DNA of 64,000 nucleotides from Amycolatopsis dendrobii (GTDB lineage: Bacteria; Actinomycetota; Actinomycetes; Mycobacteriales; Pseudonocardiaceae): NCBI RefSeq assembly GCF_014145675.1, contig NZ_JACGZW010000002.1:620001-684000 (forward strand), written 5' to 3'. The position numbers and the translations under genes were made by a program. Shown piece after piece: positions 20,049 to 28,811 of this stretch (its first letter is position 1; the number at the start of each line of letters is the position of its first letter). Under the pieces are notes generated by a model. It was not told the origin of the DNA and did not search any database. It worked only from the letters and a program-made list of their open reading frames with translations.

Positions 20049-20091
20049 ATCTCAGTGGTGGTGGCGTGGGTGGGCCGTGAAGGGAATCCAA

Positions 20092-20146
20092 GTCCGTTGA
20101 GGGGCCCTCACGGACGGCGGCGGGTCGTGAGGCTCCCCTCACGACC
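20092..20146. terminator. Two adjacent hairpins before the BpsA-like gene end
   Basis: Hairpin 1 is GTCCGTTGAGGG with CCCTCACGGAC (20092-20115). Hairpin 2 is GGTCGTGAGG, loop CTCC, CCTCACGACC (20123-20146). They lie downstream of the minus-strand gene ending at 20195 and probably end its transcript. The CCTCACGGAC/CCTCACGACC theme is shared with the terminator at 37708. Confidence 0.65.
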
Positions 20147-20194
20147 AGTTGCCGGGTGCGGTGATCGAGCTGGCCGGCCAGCGGCGCGCGAGGG

Positions 20195-21619
20195 TCAGTC
20201 GGGGAGTAGTTCTGCCAGACGGTGTCGCGGGACGTCCACCAGGCGTAGGTCGGCCAGGTCTGCCGGGACGTTCAGCGCGGCGTTGGCTAGTCGGGCATGG
20301 GCGCGAGTCAGCAGTTCGGACGGATGGTCGACCAGGTCGGCGGCGACGATGGCGTGGCGGTTGTCGGGGGTGCTGCGGAGCAGGCGAAGGCGGTACTTGT
20401 CGGCGACCAGAGCGGTGAGCGAGGCCTGTGCGGCGGCGTCCGCTAGGTCGGGGTGGTTGTTCGGCAGCAGCAGCGCCAGGCGGCGGGCGTTCGTGCCCAG
20501 CAGGGTGCGCAGGAGCCAGGGGCCGGGATCGGCGGTGAGGTCCATCGCGACGGCGTCGCCTTCGGGGCCGGACGTGGCCCAGCCGACCGGGCGGGTTTCC
20601 AGGGCCAGGCCGCCTTCGGAGGCGATTTCCCGGGCGGCGGCCAAGAGGCCTGGTTTCGTTCCGGCTGATTCGACTGATTGCGGGCCGTGCGTGTAGATGG
20701 CGGAGCTTCCCTTGCGGGCGAACGATTTCTTCGCCTTCGCGGTGGGTTGGCAGACATACAGGTCCGCCGCGCTGCCGATTGCTTGGGCACCGGTGTAGCG
20801 GTTGAAGTCCGGGAGGATCGCTTCGTAGGTCAGGCCCAGGGTGGCCAGCGAGCGCTGCACTTGTGCGCCTAGGGCGGGGTGGCGCGGGCTGTAGCCGTAG
20901 GCCAGGAGGATCCGGCCTTCGGTGGGTTCGCGCAACGCTTGCACCGCGCGGGCGGCGAAGAGGCCCATGCCTTCCGGCGTGTAGGGCGGGTCGCTGAAGA
21001 CCAGGTCGGCTTTGCCGGTCAGGGCCGGGGGCAGGCCGACGCGCAGGTCGGCGTGTGCGGTGAAGATGGTGCGTTCGCCGGTGGTGTCCAGGTAGGACAG
21101 GACGCGTTCGTCCAGGTCCACTACGGACAGTTCGGCTTCCGGGCACACCGCGCGCACGGCCAGCGATGTCAGGTCGTGGTCGCCGAGGAAGAGCACCTTG
21201 CTGCGGCGGAGGTCGTAGCGCGAGTTCAGCCACAACGCGCGGCGCAGCACGGTCTCCGGGGTCGCTTGCACGTGGTCCAGTGCGGCGAGCGGGGGCGGGA
21301 CGGCGGCGATGCGTTCGGCCAGCATGGTGAGCAGGGCCGGTTGGGCGGCGACTGCCGCGTCGAGCGGGTCGGGCAGGGGCGGCAAGGAGTACGACGCGTA
21401 GGTGTCGCGTGCGTGAGGTGCGATGCGGACGCCGGCGGCGGAGCGTTCCAGGTCCGGTTCCAGGGCCGCGAGAAGGTCTTCGACGCTTCGGCGTGGGGCG
21501 GCGGTGAGCCGCACTAGGTCGGCCAACTCGTACGAGCCGCTGCGCAGCAGGGTGAGCACTTCGTAGAGCGGGCGGACGGCGGCGCCGTGTGCGGCGAGGA
21601 CGTCGTCTAGGGCGGTCAC
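20195..21619 (-). CDS. Bis-aminopropyl spermidine synthase-like (BpsA family) protein
   Basis: A protein of about 474 residues with an N-terminal helical/winged-helix-like region (about 1-90) and a Rossmann core: KVLFLGDHDLTSLAVRA, LSVVDLDERVLSYLD, and the catalytic-type LVFSDPPYTPEGMGLF. These are features of the branched-chain polyamine synthase BpsA C-terminal family (PF01861). The C-terminal extension after residue 300 is less typical. I placed the start at GTG 21619 because longer versions run into the ribosome site and start of the divergent ABC gene. Aminopropyl transfer is an inference. Confidence 0.78.
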   Translation of the reverse strand: MTALDDVLAAHGAAVRPLYEVLTLLRSGSYELADLVRLTAAPRRSVEDLLAALEPDLERSAAGVRIAPHARDTYASYSLPPLPDPLDAAVAAQPALLTMLAERIAAVPPPLAALDHVQATPETVLRRALWLNSRYDLRRSKVLFLGDHDLTSLAVRAVCPEAELSVVDLDERVLSYLDTTGERTIFTAHADLRVGLPPALTGKADLVFSDPPYTPEGMGLFAARAVQALREPTEGRILLAYGYSPRHPALGAQVQRSLATLGLTYEAILPDFNRYTGAQAIGSAADLYVCQPTAKAKKSFARKGSSAIYTHGPQSVESAGTKPGLLAAAREIASEGGLALETRPVGWATSGPEGDAVAMDLTADPGPWLLRTLLGTNARRLALLLPNNHPDLADAAAQASLTALVADKYRLRLLRSTPDNRHAIVAADLVDHPSELLTRAHARLANAALNVPADLADLRLVDVPRHRLAELLPD

Positions 21620-21716
21620 GGGGTCCGAGGGTAGTCGGCCACGCTGCGGGACAGGCTGCCAAGGGCGCGCGAGTGGGCTACCGTCGGACTCTGCACCAGC
21701 ACGTGGGGAGAAGTCT

Positions 21717-22805
21717 GTGACCATCGAATTCCGAGACGTCGTCAAGCGCTATCCGGACGGCACGGTCGCGGTCGACGGCCTCTCGCTCACCGTGGAAGAC
21801 GGCACGATCACGGTGTTCGTCGGTCCGTCCGGATGCGGCAAGACGACCTCGCTGCGGATGATCAACCGCATGGTCGAGCCTACCTCCGGCGCGGTGCTGC
21901 TTGACGGCAAGGACGTCAGCGAAGGCGACCCGGCGGTGCTGCGCCGCGGCATCGGCTATGTGATCCAGCACGCCGGGCTCTTTCCACACCGGACAGTGCT
22001 CGACAACATCGCGACCGTGCCGCTGCTGTCCGGATGGGACAAACGGAAGGCACGCGCCCGGGCGGCCGAGCTGCTCGAGACGGTCGGCCTGCCGACAGAA
22101 CTCGGGAAGCGTTATCCGGCACAGCTGTCCGGCGGGCAGCAGCAGCGCGTCGGCGTGGCTCGCGCGCTCGCCGCGGATTCGCCGGTGCTGCTGATGGACG
22201 AGCCGTTCTCCGCGGTCGACCCGGTTGTCCGGGAAGGACTGCAGGACGAGTTGCTGCGGCTGCAATCCCAGCTGGGCAAGACAATCGTGTTCGTCACGCA
22301 CGACATCGACGAGGCGGTGCGGCTCGGGGACAAGGTCGCGGTGATGCGTGTCGGCGGGAAGCTCGCGCAGTACGGGACGCCGGCCGAGGTGCTGCGGCAT
22401 CCGGTGGACGACTTCGTCGCGTCGTTCGTCGGCCGGGACCGGGGGTATCGCGGGCTTTCGTTCCTGCCGGCGAGCGGCGTTGAGGTTTCGCCGGCTCGCA
22501 CCGTTGACCTTGGCAGCAAGATCGACGGTCCGTCGGACGGCTGGCTGCTCGCGGTGAACGACGAGAAGCAGCCGCGGGGCTGGCTGCCACCAGGCTCCAC
22601 AGTGGACGGCCCATTGGCGGAAACCGACCTCGTCGCAGGCGGATCGCTGTACGTGCAGGGCACGCCGATCCGCGGGGCGCTCGACGCGGCGCTCTCGTCG
22701 CCGGCCAGTCTCGGCGTCGTGGTGGACGACGAGAACCGCGTGCTCGGGACGGTGCTCGCGCACCAGGTTCTGGATGTAATCGAGGCTTCCCCGCAGGCGT
22801 CCTGA
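21717..22805 (+). CDS. Glycine betaine/choline-type ABC transporter ATPase (OpuCA-like)
   Basis: A 362-residue ABC ATPase: Walker A GPSGCGKTTS, Q loop VIQHAGLFPHRTV, signature LSGGQQQRVGVARAL, Walker B VLLMDEPFSAVDP, H loop VTHDIDEAV. A C-terminal extension (about 240-362) resembles a degenerate CBS-like regulatory region of OpuCA/ProV proteins (a GVVVDDENRVLGTVLAHQVLD repeat is visible). It is the first gene of a four-gene operon with stop-start overlaps. The GTG start is preceded by GGGGAGAAG. Confidence 0.92.
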   Translation: MTIEFRDVVKRYPDGTVAVDGLSLTVEDGTITVFVGPSGCGKTTSLRMINRMVEPTSGAVLLDGKDVSEGDPAVLRRGIGYVIQHAGLFPHRTVLDNIATVPLLSGWDKRKARARAAELLETVGLPTELGKRYPAQLSGGQQQRVGVARALAADSPVLLMDEPFSAVDPVVREGLQDELLRLQSQLGKTIVFVTHDIDEAVRLGDKVAVMRVGGKLAQYGTPAEVLRHPVDDFVASFVGRDRGYRGLSFLPASGVEVSPARTVDLGSKIDGPSDGWLLAVNDEKQPRGWLPPGSTVDGPLAETDLVAGGSLYVQGTPIRGALDAALSSPASLGVVVDDENRVLGTVLAHQVLDVIEASPQAS

Positions 22806-23497
22806 TGGGCGACTTCTTCGGCGAACTCGGCCGGTACCTGTCGAGTTCCAACAATCGCGGCGAAATCCTCGCCAACCTGCTCGAGAACATCTATCTCGCG
22901 CTGGTGCCGCTGGTCGCGGGCATCGTGCTGGCGATCCTGCTCGGCTGGCTCGCGCATCGCTGGCGGCCCGCGCGCAGTGTGCTGCTGGTCGTGGGGAATC
23001 TGCTGTACACGATTCCGTCGCTGGCGCTTTTCGTGGTGATTCCCGGCATTATCGGCACGAAGATCCTCGACAGTGTCAACGTGATCGTCGCGCTGACTGT
23101 CTACACCACCGCGCTGCTGGTGCGTCCGGTGCTCGACGCGCTGGAAGCCGTGCCGCCGCACATCGTCGCGGCGGCCACGGCGATCGGATATCGCGGGCCG
23201 CGCCGGTTCTTCAGCGTCGAACTGCCGCTCGCGGTACCGGTGCTCGCGGCAGGGGTCCGGGTGGCGTCGGTGAGCAACATCAGCCTGGTCAGCGTCGGTG
23301 CGCTGATCGGGACCGGCGCGCTCGGCGTGCTGTTCACCGACGGATTCCAGCGGGAATACTTCTCGCCGATCGTGGTCGGGATCGTGCTGACGATGCTGCT
23401 CGCGTTGATCGTCGACCTGCTGCTGGTGTTGCTGCGCAATCTGCTGACGCCTTGGGAGAGAGCGGGTCGCGCGCCTGCCGCGGAGGTGGCGGGATGA
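22805..23497 (+). CDS. Osmoprotectant ABC transporter permease 1 (OpuCB-like)
   Basis: A 230-residue permease with about six membrane helices and the BPD_transp_1 EAA-like loop (ALEAVPPHIVAAATAIGYRGPRRFFSVELPLAVPVLAAG). VGNLLYTIPSLALFVVIPGIIGTK is typical of OpuCB/OpuCD permeases. Its ATG shares one base with the preceding stop codon (TGATG), so it is coupled to the ATPase. Confidence 0.92.
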   Translation: MGDFFGELGRYLSSSNNRGEILANLLENIYLALVPLVAGIVLAILLGWLAHRWRPARSVLLVVGNLLYTIPSLALFVVIPGIIGTKILDSVNVIVALTVYTTALLVRPVLDALEAVPPHIVAAATAIGYRGPRRFFSVELPLAVPVLAAGVRVASVSNISLVSVGALIGTGALGVLFTDGFQREYFSPIVVGIVLTMLLALIVDLLLVLLRNLLTPWERAGRAPAAEVAG

Positions 23498-24198
23498 TCG
23501 GCGACGTCTTCACCTGGTTCACCACCGCCGCGAACTGGCAGGGCCCGGGCGGCATCCTCGCCCGGCTGGCCCAGCACGTCGGCTACGTCGCTCTTGCCCT
23601 CGTCATCGCGCTGGTGATCGCGATCCCGATTGGACTGTTCGTCGGCCACACCGGCCGCGGCGGTGTTGTCCTGGTCGGCGTCGGCAACGCGATCCGCGCA
23701 CTGCCGACGCTCGGGCTTGTCACGTTCCTGTTCCTGCTCTTCACCGAAAGCACCACGGCGACCATCATCGGCCTGGTCGTGCTGGCGATCCCGCCGGTGC
23801 TGGCGGGCACGTACGCCGGTCTGCAAGCGGCCGAGCACGATGTCGTCGACGCCGCGCAAGGCATCGGGATGACCGGCTGGCAACGGCTGTGGCAAGTCGA
23901 GGTGCCGATCGCGTTTCCGTTGGTGCTGGGCGGTATCCGCAACGCCGTCCTGCAGTTGATCGCGACCGCCGCGGTAGCCGCCTATGTCGGCCTCGGCGGC
24001 CTCGGCCGGTTCCTGCTCGACGGACTGGCCATTTTGGACTACACCGAGGTCGTCGCGGGCGCGATTCTCACCGCGTTGCTGGCGATCGTGGTCGACCTGC
24101 TGCTCGCCGCCGCGCAGCGAGCCTTGGTGCCCAAGGGAGTCCGGCTGGCCGCGCAGGCAGCGTCCGGCCGGACAGCGGCCGCGGGAGGAGCAGCGTGA
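23494..24198 (+). CDS. Osmoprotectant ABC transporter permease 2 (OpuCD-like)
   Basis: A 234-residue permease, paralogous to its upstream neighbour, with about six helices, VGNAIRALPTLGLVTFLFLLF and the coupling loop AAEHDVVDAAQGIGMTGWQRLWQVEVPIAFPLVLGG. The ATG overlaps the previous stop by 4 bp and its own stop overlaps the next GTG by 4 bp. The two permeases probably form a heterodimer in the membrane. Confidence 0.92.
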   Translation: MIGDVFTWFTTAANWQGPGGILARLAQHVGYVALALVIALVIAIPIGLFVGHTGRGGVVLVGVGNAIRALPTLGLVTFLFLLFTESTTATIIGLVVLAIPPVLAGTYAGLQAAEHDVVDAAQGIGMTGWQRLWQVEVPIAFPLVLGGIRNAVLQLIATAAVAAYVGLGGLGRFLLDGLAILDYTEVVAGAILTALLAIVVDLLLAAAQRALVPKGVRLAAQAASGRTAAAGGAA

Positions 24199-25088
24199 AA
24201 CGGTGGGGGATCCTGGTGGCCGGACTGGCGCTGCTGGCGTCGGCATGCGGAAACCCGCTGTCCGGCGGCGGTGAGGGCGGCAGTGCCGGCGGGATCATCA
24301 TTGGTGCGTCGGACGTCGGGGAAAGTTCTTTGCTGGCCCAGATTTATGCCGGGGCTTTGCGGAATGTCGGCGCGCACAAGGTGACGGTGCGGCCGCCGGT
24401 CGGCAGCCGCGAGGTCGTGGTCAAGGCGTTGCAGGACAAGTCTTTGTCGGTGGTGCCGGACTACTCCGGGAACTTGCTGCGGTACTTCGACAAGAATACC
24501 GCGGCGACTACTTCGGCAGATGTTTACGCTCAGCTCAAGCAGAAAATCCCGGCGGGCTTCACCGTTCTCGACCAGTCGCCCGCGCAGGACAAAGATTTGC
24601 TCGTAGTGGGCAAGGAGCTCGCCGCCACCGGGGTGAAGACGTTCTCCGACCTCGGACCGCGCTGCAAAGACCTGGTGATGGGCGGGCCGGGGCAGTGGAG
24701 CAGCCGGTGGAAGGACCGGATCAAGCAGTTGTACGGGTGCGAATTCAAGGAAATCCGCACGACGGACACTGGCGGACCGGTGACGGTGGCGGCCTTGAAG
24801 TCCGGTGATGTGCAGGTGGCGGACCTGTTCAGCACGTCGGCGACGATCGCGTCCAATGGCTTTGTGCCACTGGAGGACGACAAGCACATGTTCCCGGCGC
24901 AGAACATCGTGCCGCTCGTGTCGCGAGGGACGTTGAATGACGCCGAGACGGCTGCGTTGAACCGGGTTTCGGCGGCGTTGACTACGGAGCAGTTGACTGA
25001 GTTGAACGTGCAGTACACGGACGAGAAGCGGAATGCCAAGGATATCGCTGAGGAGTTCTTGCAGCGGAACGGGTTGGCGGCCTCGTGA
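24195..25088 (+). CDS. Substrate-binding lipoprotein of the osmoprotectant ABC transporter (OpuCC-like)
   Basis: A 297-residue lipoprotein with lipobox LASAC (lipidated Cys about residue 18) and an OpuAC-type binding fold: IIIGASDVGESSLLAQIYAGAL, VVPDYSGNLLRYFD, KDLVMGGPGQWSSRWKDRIKQLYG and a TDTGGPVTVAALKSGDVQVADLFST segment. The usual ligands of this family are betaine, choline or related quaternary amines, which I cannot distinguish here. The stop codon is itself inside the arm of a palindromic terminator. Confidence 0.92.
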   Translation: MKRWGILVAGLALLASACGNPLSGGGEGGSAGGIIIGASDVGESSLLAQIYAGALRNVGAHKVTVRPPVGSREVVVKALQDKSLSVVPDYSGNLLRYFDKNTAATTSADVYAQLKQKIPAGFTVLDQSPAQDKDLLVVGKELAATGVKTFSDLGPRCKDLVMGGPGQWSSRWKDRIKQLYGCEFKEIRTTDTGGPVTVAALKSGDVQVADLFSTSATIASNGFVPLEDDKHMFPAQNIVPLVSRGTLNDAETAALNRVSAALTTEQLTELNVQYTDEKRNAKDIAEEFLQRNGLAAS

Positions 25089-25128
25089 GTGGCAATCCCG
25101 GTTCTAACCGGGATTGCCACTCACGAGG
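25081..25128. repeat. TTCTAA-loop palindrome, copy 2 (bidirectional terminator)
   Basis: A 21-bp perfect stem (arms 25081-25101 and 25108-25128) around TTCTAA. Outer part CGTGAGTGGC is shared with copies at 13173, 29272 and 43827; the inner AATCCCGG is specific. The left arm contains the TGA stop of the binding-protein gene. It separates convergent genes. Confidence 0.85.
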
Positions 25129-25136
25129 GCTACCGC

Positions 25137-25664
25137 TCAGAGCCGGTCAAAGGCCGCCGCGTAGCGGAACGCTCCGCGGTTCCCCGGGTGGTACGCCGCC
25201 AGCGGGAGGGCCTGGAAGTGCGGTGCCCATTCCGGCACCGGAGGCGTGACGCCGAGCTTCTCGGCCAGGACGAATCCGAAGCGGGAGTAATAACCCGGGT
25301 CGCCCAGGAGCACGATCAGGCCGTAGCCGAGGGCGTTGGCGGCGCCGATCGTCGCGTGGACCAAAGCCGATCCGGTGCCGCCGCGGTGGTGGTCTGGGAG
25401 AACGCCTAACGGGCCGAAGCCGATGGCGGAGTCTGGGTCGTCGTCGAGGCGGCCTGGGCTGGAGCAGGCGTGGCCGATGACCTCTCCGTCGCGGAGGGCG
25501 ACAAGGGACAGCGCGGGGAGCAGATCGCCGTCGGCGGTGAGTTCGGTGACTAGTTTCGCTTCCGGCATTTCGCCGGTGACGTCGGGGTTGTGGACGCGGA
25601 ACGCGGCGGTGTGCACGGCGTGGATGGCGGGTGCGTCGTCGGCGGTCGACTGGCGGATCTGCAT
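25137..25664 (-). CDS. GNAT N-acetyltransferase (YhbS-like)
   Basis: A 175-residue GNAT: IRQSTADDAPAIHAVHTAAF, LVALRDGEVIGHACSSPG, FGPLGVLPDHHRGGTGSALVHATI (acetyl-CoA loop HRGGTGS) and VLLGDPGYYSRFGFVLAEKLG. The GDPxYYxRFGF pattern marks the YhbS-like subgroup, whose substrates are largely unknown. It ends beside palindrome copy 2. Confidence 0.88.
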   Translation of the reverse strand: MQIRQSTADDAPAIHAVHTAAFRVHNPDVTGEMPEAKLVTELTADGDLLPALSLVALRDGEVIGHACSSPGRLDDDPDSAIGFGPLGVLPDHHRGGTGSALVHATIGAANALGYGLIVLLGDPGYYSRFGFVLAEKLGVTPPVPEWAPHFQALPLAAYHPGNRGAFRYAAAFDRL

Positions 25665-25742
25665 GCGCCCAGTTTCCCTGAGCGGCGGTTTGTGCGGAAA
25701 TTGATTTCGGCGGACCGCGTCAGAGAGGAACCAGGGGGAGCG

Positions 25743-26162
25743 ATGAGCGAGTCGGTGGCGATCGGCTGGTGATCCGCGTGCGGGGGCGGATGCCCGCGGG
25801 GGCGGCCGACTTCTGGGACGGCAACTGGCTTTTCAGTCCGGTTGACCTGGTGGCCGGCGGGTTCAGCGCTCGGGTGCCCGCTGGGTTGCGGGCCGAGGAG
25901 TTGCGGAGCTTCCGGGAGCAACTGGCGAAGGCGTACGCCGGCTTCGGTGGCCTCGCCCGGCTGACGTCGATGGAGGAGCGGCTCGATCTGACGGCCACCG
26001 TGGCCAAATCCGGAAGGGATGAGGTCGAGGGAGCGGCGATCGACGGGCGGGGGGAACAGGCTGTCGTTTCGGATCGGCGAGCTTGATCAGTCTGAGCTGC
26101 CGCAGGTCCTCGATGGGCTCGCTTCGATCGAGGCGGAGTTTCCGGGGGTTGGCGAGCGTTGA
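25743..26162 (+). pseudogene. Frameshifted small immunity-like (WapI-type) gene
   Basis: The frame from GTG 25769 reads 105 codons (FWDGNWLFSPVDLVAGGFSA, RAEELRSFREQLAKAYAG, SMEERLDL) and stops at 26086 after a non-family tail. If one G is removed from the G6 run at 26049-26054, the protein continues GNRLSFRIGELDQSELPQVL and DGLASIEAEFP to a stop at 26160-26162, one base before the next gene's end. A strong GGGGGAG site precedes an ATG at 25743 (MSESVAIGW), also out of frame, where DRLVIRVRGR would join on a shift. The parts resemble small DNWL-containing WapI-family immunity-like proteins. It is a broken gene or a homopolymer sequencing error. Confidence 0.65.
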
Positions 26163-27362
26163 TCAGGCCGCAGCTGCCTCCGGAGCAACCCGGGCCGGGC
26201 GGTCGTCGCGCATGAAGAGGAGCACCGCGGCTCCCACGAGCGGTCCGGCGGCCAGGGTGAGGAACGCGGAGTAGAACGAACCGGTCGCGTGGAAGACCGG
26301 GCCTACGACGGCGGGCACGATGACGCTGCCCAGTTGCCAGAAGGCGTTCACCGCACCGGCGGCGGAACCGGCTAGGCGGGCACCGGTCAGGGCGGGGATC
26401 ATGGCGGCGGTCAGCGGGCTGTAGGCGTAGGCGCCGATGCCGAGAATCGGGGCTACCACTAGGAAAGCGGGGTAGCTGCTCAGGGAGCCGAAGACCAGGA
26501 GAGCGCCGCCGAAGAGGATGAGGACGGCGATGATCGGGATTCGCCTGCCTAGGCCGACTTTGTCGGTGAGCCAGCCGATCAGCGGTTTGATCACTACCGC
26601 TGTGCCGGAGAAGATGACCAGGACCACGCCGGCCCGCACGGGGTCGATGTGTTCGCCGCGGATCATCAGGGTGTTGGACCACGTGACGAAACCGTAGGTG
26701 CCCCACAGACCGCCGAAACCGGCTAAGCCCAGCAACAACAGGTCGCGGTTGCGGAAGAGGGGGCGCGGGTTCGGCAAGACGCGGCGGGGGGAAGCGGACA
26801 CAGCGCCGTTGCGGATGAAGGCCAGGCACAGCAGGCCGAGTACGACGGTGACTCCGCCGAAGAGGTGGTACGACACTGGCCAGCCGCTGTTTTTCACTAG
26901 CGTGGGCACGACGGCGTTGGCCACGACGGTGCCCAGCGACGTCGCGGTCATGAAGATGCCGCTCGCGAGGCCGTGCTCCTCCGGGCGGAACCAGGTGGTG
27001 ATCAGCTTCAGCCCGGCGGAGAAATCGACTCCGGCGAAGAGGCCCAGCAGGGCTTGCAGCACGAGGCCCCAGGCGATGGACGTGGTCGAGCCGAAGAGGA
27101 TCATCAGCACGCCCGCGACAAAGGAGCTGACGCCGAGGATCGCGCGACTGCCCAGCCAGTCGGAGAGGAAGCCGCCGGCGGTGTTGGAGACGACGTAGCC
27201 GATGTAGTAGCAGGTGGCGAAGATCCCGAGCGCGGCCAGCGGGACGCCGAGCGAATCGCTGACCGCCGACGACGCCGGGCCCCAGGTCGACCGGTCTACC
27301 GAGGTCATCGTGAACACTGCCCAGCAGAGCAGCAGGACGACCCAGCGATAGCGGCTCGGCAT
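26163..27362 (-). CDS. MFS transporter (anion:cation symporter-like)
   Basis: A 399-residue, 12-helix MFS protein. YYIGYVVSNTAGGFLSDWLGSRAILG is the MFS signature loop, and TTWFRPEEHGLASGIFMTATSLGTVVANAVVPTLV is typical of the ACS family (hexuronate, tartrate, phthalate importers). It lies 59 bp downstream of an FAD oxidoreductase gene on the same strand, so the pair may take up and oxidise an organic acid. Direction of transport is inferred. Confidence 0.88.
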   Translation of the reverse strand: MPSRYRWVVLLLCWAVFTMTSVDRSTWGPASSAVSDSLGVPLAALGIFATCYYIGYVVSNTAGGFLSDWLGSRAILGVSSFVAGVLMILFGSTTSIAWGLVLQALLGLFAGVDFSAGLKLITTWFRPEEHGLASGIFMTATSLGTVVANAVVPTLVKNSGWPVSYHLFGGVTVVLGLLCLAFIRNGAVSASPRRVLPNPRPLFRNRDLLLLGLAGFGGLWGTYGFVTWSNTLMIRGEHIDPVRAGVVLVIFSGTAVVIKPLIGWLTDKVGLGRRIPIIAVLILFGGALLVFGSLSSYPAFLVVAPILGIGAYAYSPLTAAMIPALTGARLAGSAAGAVNAFWQLGSVIVPAVVGPVFHATGSFYSAFLTLAAGPLVGAAVLLFMRDDRPARVAPEAAAA

Positions 27363-27421
27363 GGGGGCTCCTTCGACCTGGCGGATGATCAGGGAAGGTT
27401 CCCGTTACCGGCGGCAGCGGG

Positions 27422-28660
27422 TCAAGCCAAGGCATCCTGACGGTGCAACTCGGCCCGGATCGCGCGGACGTCGTGGGCTCGGCCGCCGACGTACTGTGCG
27501 GCGGCGACCCCGGCGGCGTGGCCGGTGGCGAAGGCGGTGCCCATGACGCGGACGGAGGCGTACGCGTCGTCGTCGGAGCTGGTCAGGCGGCCGGCTGCCC
27601 AGAGGTTCGCGGTGTCGGCGGAGCAGATCGCGCCGTAGGGGAGGTCGTACCAGCCGCGCTCGGCGATCGGTTCGTAGCGGGTGATGCCCGGGCCCGCGTG
27701 GTCTTCGATCGGCCAGCCGCAGCGGCCGATGGACGCGTCGGGGCGTTTGCGGGCGGTCAGGACGTCGCGGCCGGTGAGCTGTTCGCGGCCTACCAGGTGA
27801 CGGCCTTCGCGGATGCCCAGCTGGGGGCCGGTTTCTTCGAGGCGCGCCGACGACCAGCCGGAGAGGTGTTTGCGCAGTGCGTCCAGGTATCGCCACGCCT
27901 GGCGTCGCGCGTTGGCCTCGTCGCGGCTCAGCGAGGCGGCGTCCAGTACGTCGGTCTGTTCGTCTACCAGCAGCGCGATTACGTTGCGGGTCAACGGAAG
28001 GTGCACGGCGATGCCGTAATCGCGGGACAGCTGGATGCCGGTTTCCCGTTGGTACGCGGCGACGGCGGCGCGCAGACCCTCGCGCGAAAGGTCGGCATCC
28101 TCGGGGACGCCGGAGAATCGGCAGACGAGCGTGCTGGTTTGCCGCTCGTGCAACGGGGCGACGCGGACGGCGGCTCCAGCGGCGGCGAGGAGTGCGCCGT
28201 CGCCGCTGGCGTCGATGAACGCACCGGCGGTGACCCGTTCCAGGCCGCCGCGGTGGTGCAGTTCGACTTCGGTGACGACGCCGTGCGTCCGCCGCGCTCC
28301 GATGAGTTTGGTGTGCAGGAGGACGTCCACGCCGGCGTCGGCGGCCAGTTCGTCGTACACCAGCTTGGTGGTTTCCAGGTCGAGCAAGACGATCTTGTTG
28401 CCGGTCCATCCCATCGTCTTCTCTTCGTAGGCGCCGCGGTGGCGCAGCCGCTGCAGCACCTCCTCGCCGACGCCCGCGACGACCTGCTGCCCGGTCTGGT
28501 CGAAGAAACCGCAGAGGGTCAGCACGGAACTGATCGTCGCCGCGCCGCCAAGGTACGGGTACTGCTCGACCAGCAGCACCCGCGCCCCGGTCCGCGCCGC
28601 CCCGGCCGCGGAGGCGATACCCCCAGCACCGCCTCCGACTACGACGACGTCGTAGTGCAC
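27422..28660 (-). CDS. FAD-dependent oxidoreductase (FAD_oxidored family)
   Basis: A 412-residue flavoprotein with VHYDVVVVGGGAGGIASAAGAARTGA at its N-terminus, EQYPYLGGAATISSVLTLCGF, FIDASGDGALLAAAGA and a C-terminal ICSADTANLWAAGRLTSSDDDAYASVRVMGTAFATGHAAGVAA. This is the PF12831 layout seen in xanthan-lyase-linked and fumarate-reductase-like dehydrogenases. GTG 28660 has GAGGAGGGC upstream. It forms an operon with the MFS gene and is divergent from the nitroreductase, with a small palindrome between. Confidence 0.87.
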   Translation of the reverse strand: MHYDVVVVGGGAGGIASAAGAARTGARVLLVEQYPYLGGAATISSVLTLCGFFDQTGQQVVAGVGEEVLQRLRHRGAYEEKTMGWTGNKIVLLDLETTKLVYDELAADAGVDVLLHTKLIGARRTHGVVTEVELHHRGGLERVTAGAFIDASGDGALLAAAGAAVRVAPLHERQTSTLVCRFSGVPEDADLSREGLRAAVAAYQRETGIQLSRDYGIAVHLPLTRNVIALLVDEQTDVLDAASLSRDEANARRQAWRYLDALRKHLSGWSSARLEETGPQLGIREGRHLVGREQLTGRDVLTARKRPDASIGRCGWPIEDHAGPGITRYEPIAERGWYDLPYGAICSADTANLWAAGRLTSSDDDAYASVRVMGTAFATGHAAGVAAAQYVGGRAHDVRAIRAELHRQDALA

Positions 28661-28774
28661 TTCCAGCCCTCCTCGGGTGTTTGGCACCCAGTGAACTGGG
28701 TCCGGCCGGGACGTCGCCACTGCCTTTCCGGCACCCCGGGCATACCCGGAAGGTATATCTATGGATTCCAGAAA

Positions 28775-28789
28775 GTATGAAACTCATAC
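28775..28789. promoter_or_regulatory. Operator-like palindrome GTATGA-AAC-TCATAC
   Basis: A perfect 6+6 inverted repeat sits in the divergent region between the FAD oxidoreductase and the Ddn-like gene, about 25 bp upstream of the latter's start and just after an AT-rich GGTATATCTATGG segment that could be a -10 region. It is a candidate repressor site for the divergent pair. No regulator gene is adjacent. Confidence 0.45.
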
Positions 28790-28811
28790 AAGTTGGCGTA
28801 CGCTCGAGGCC

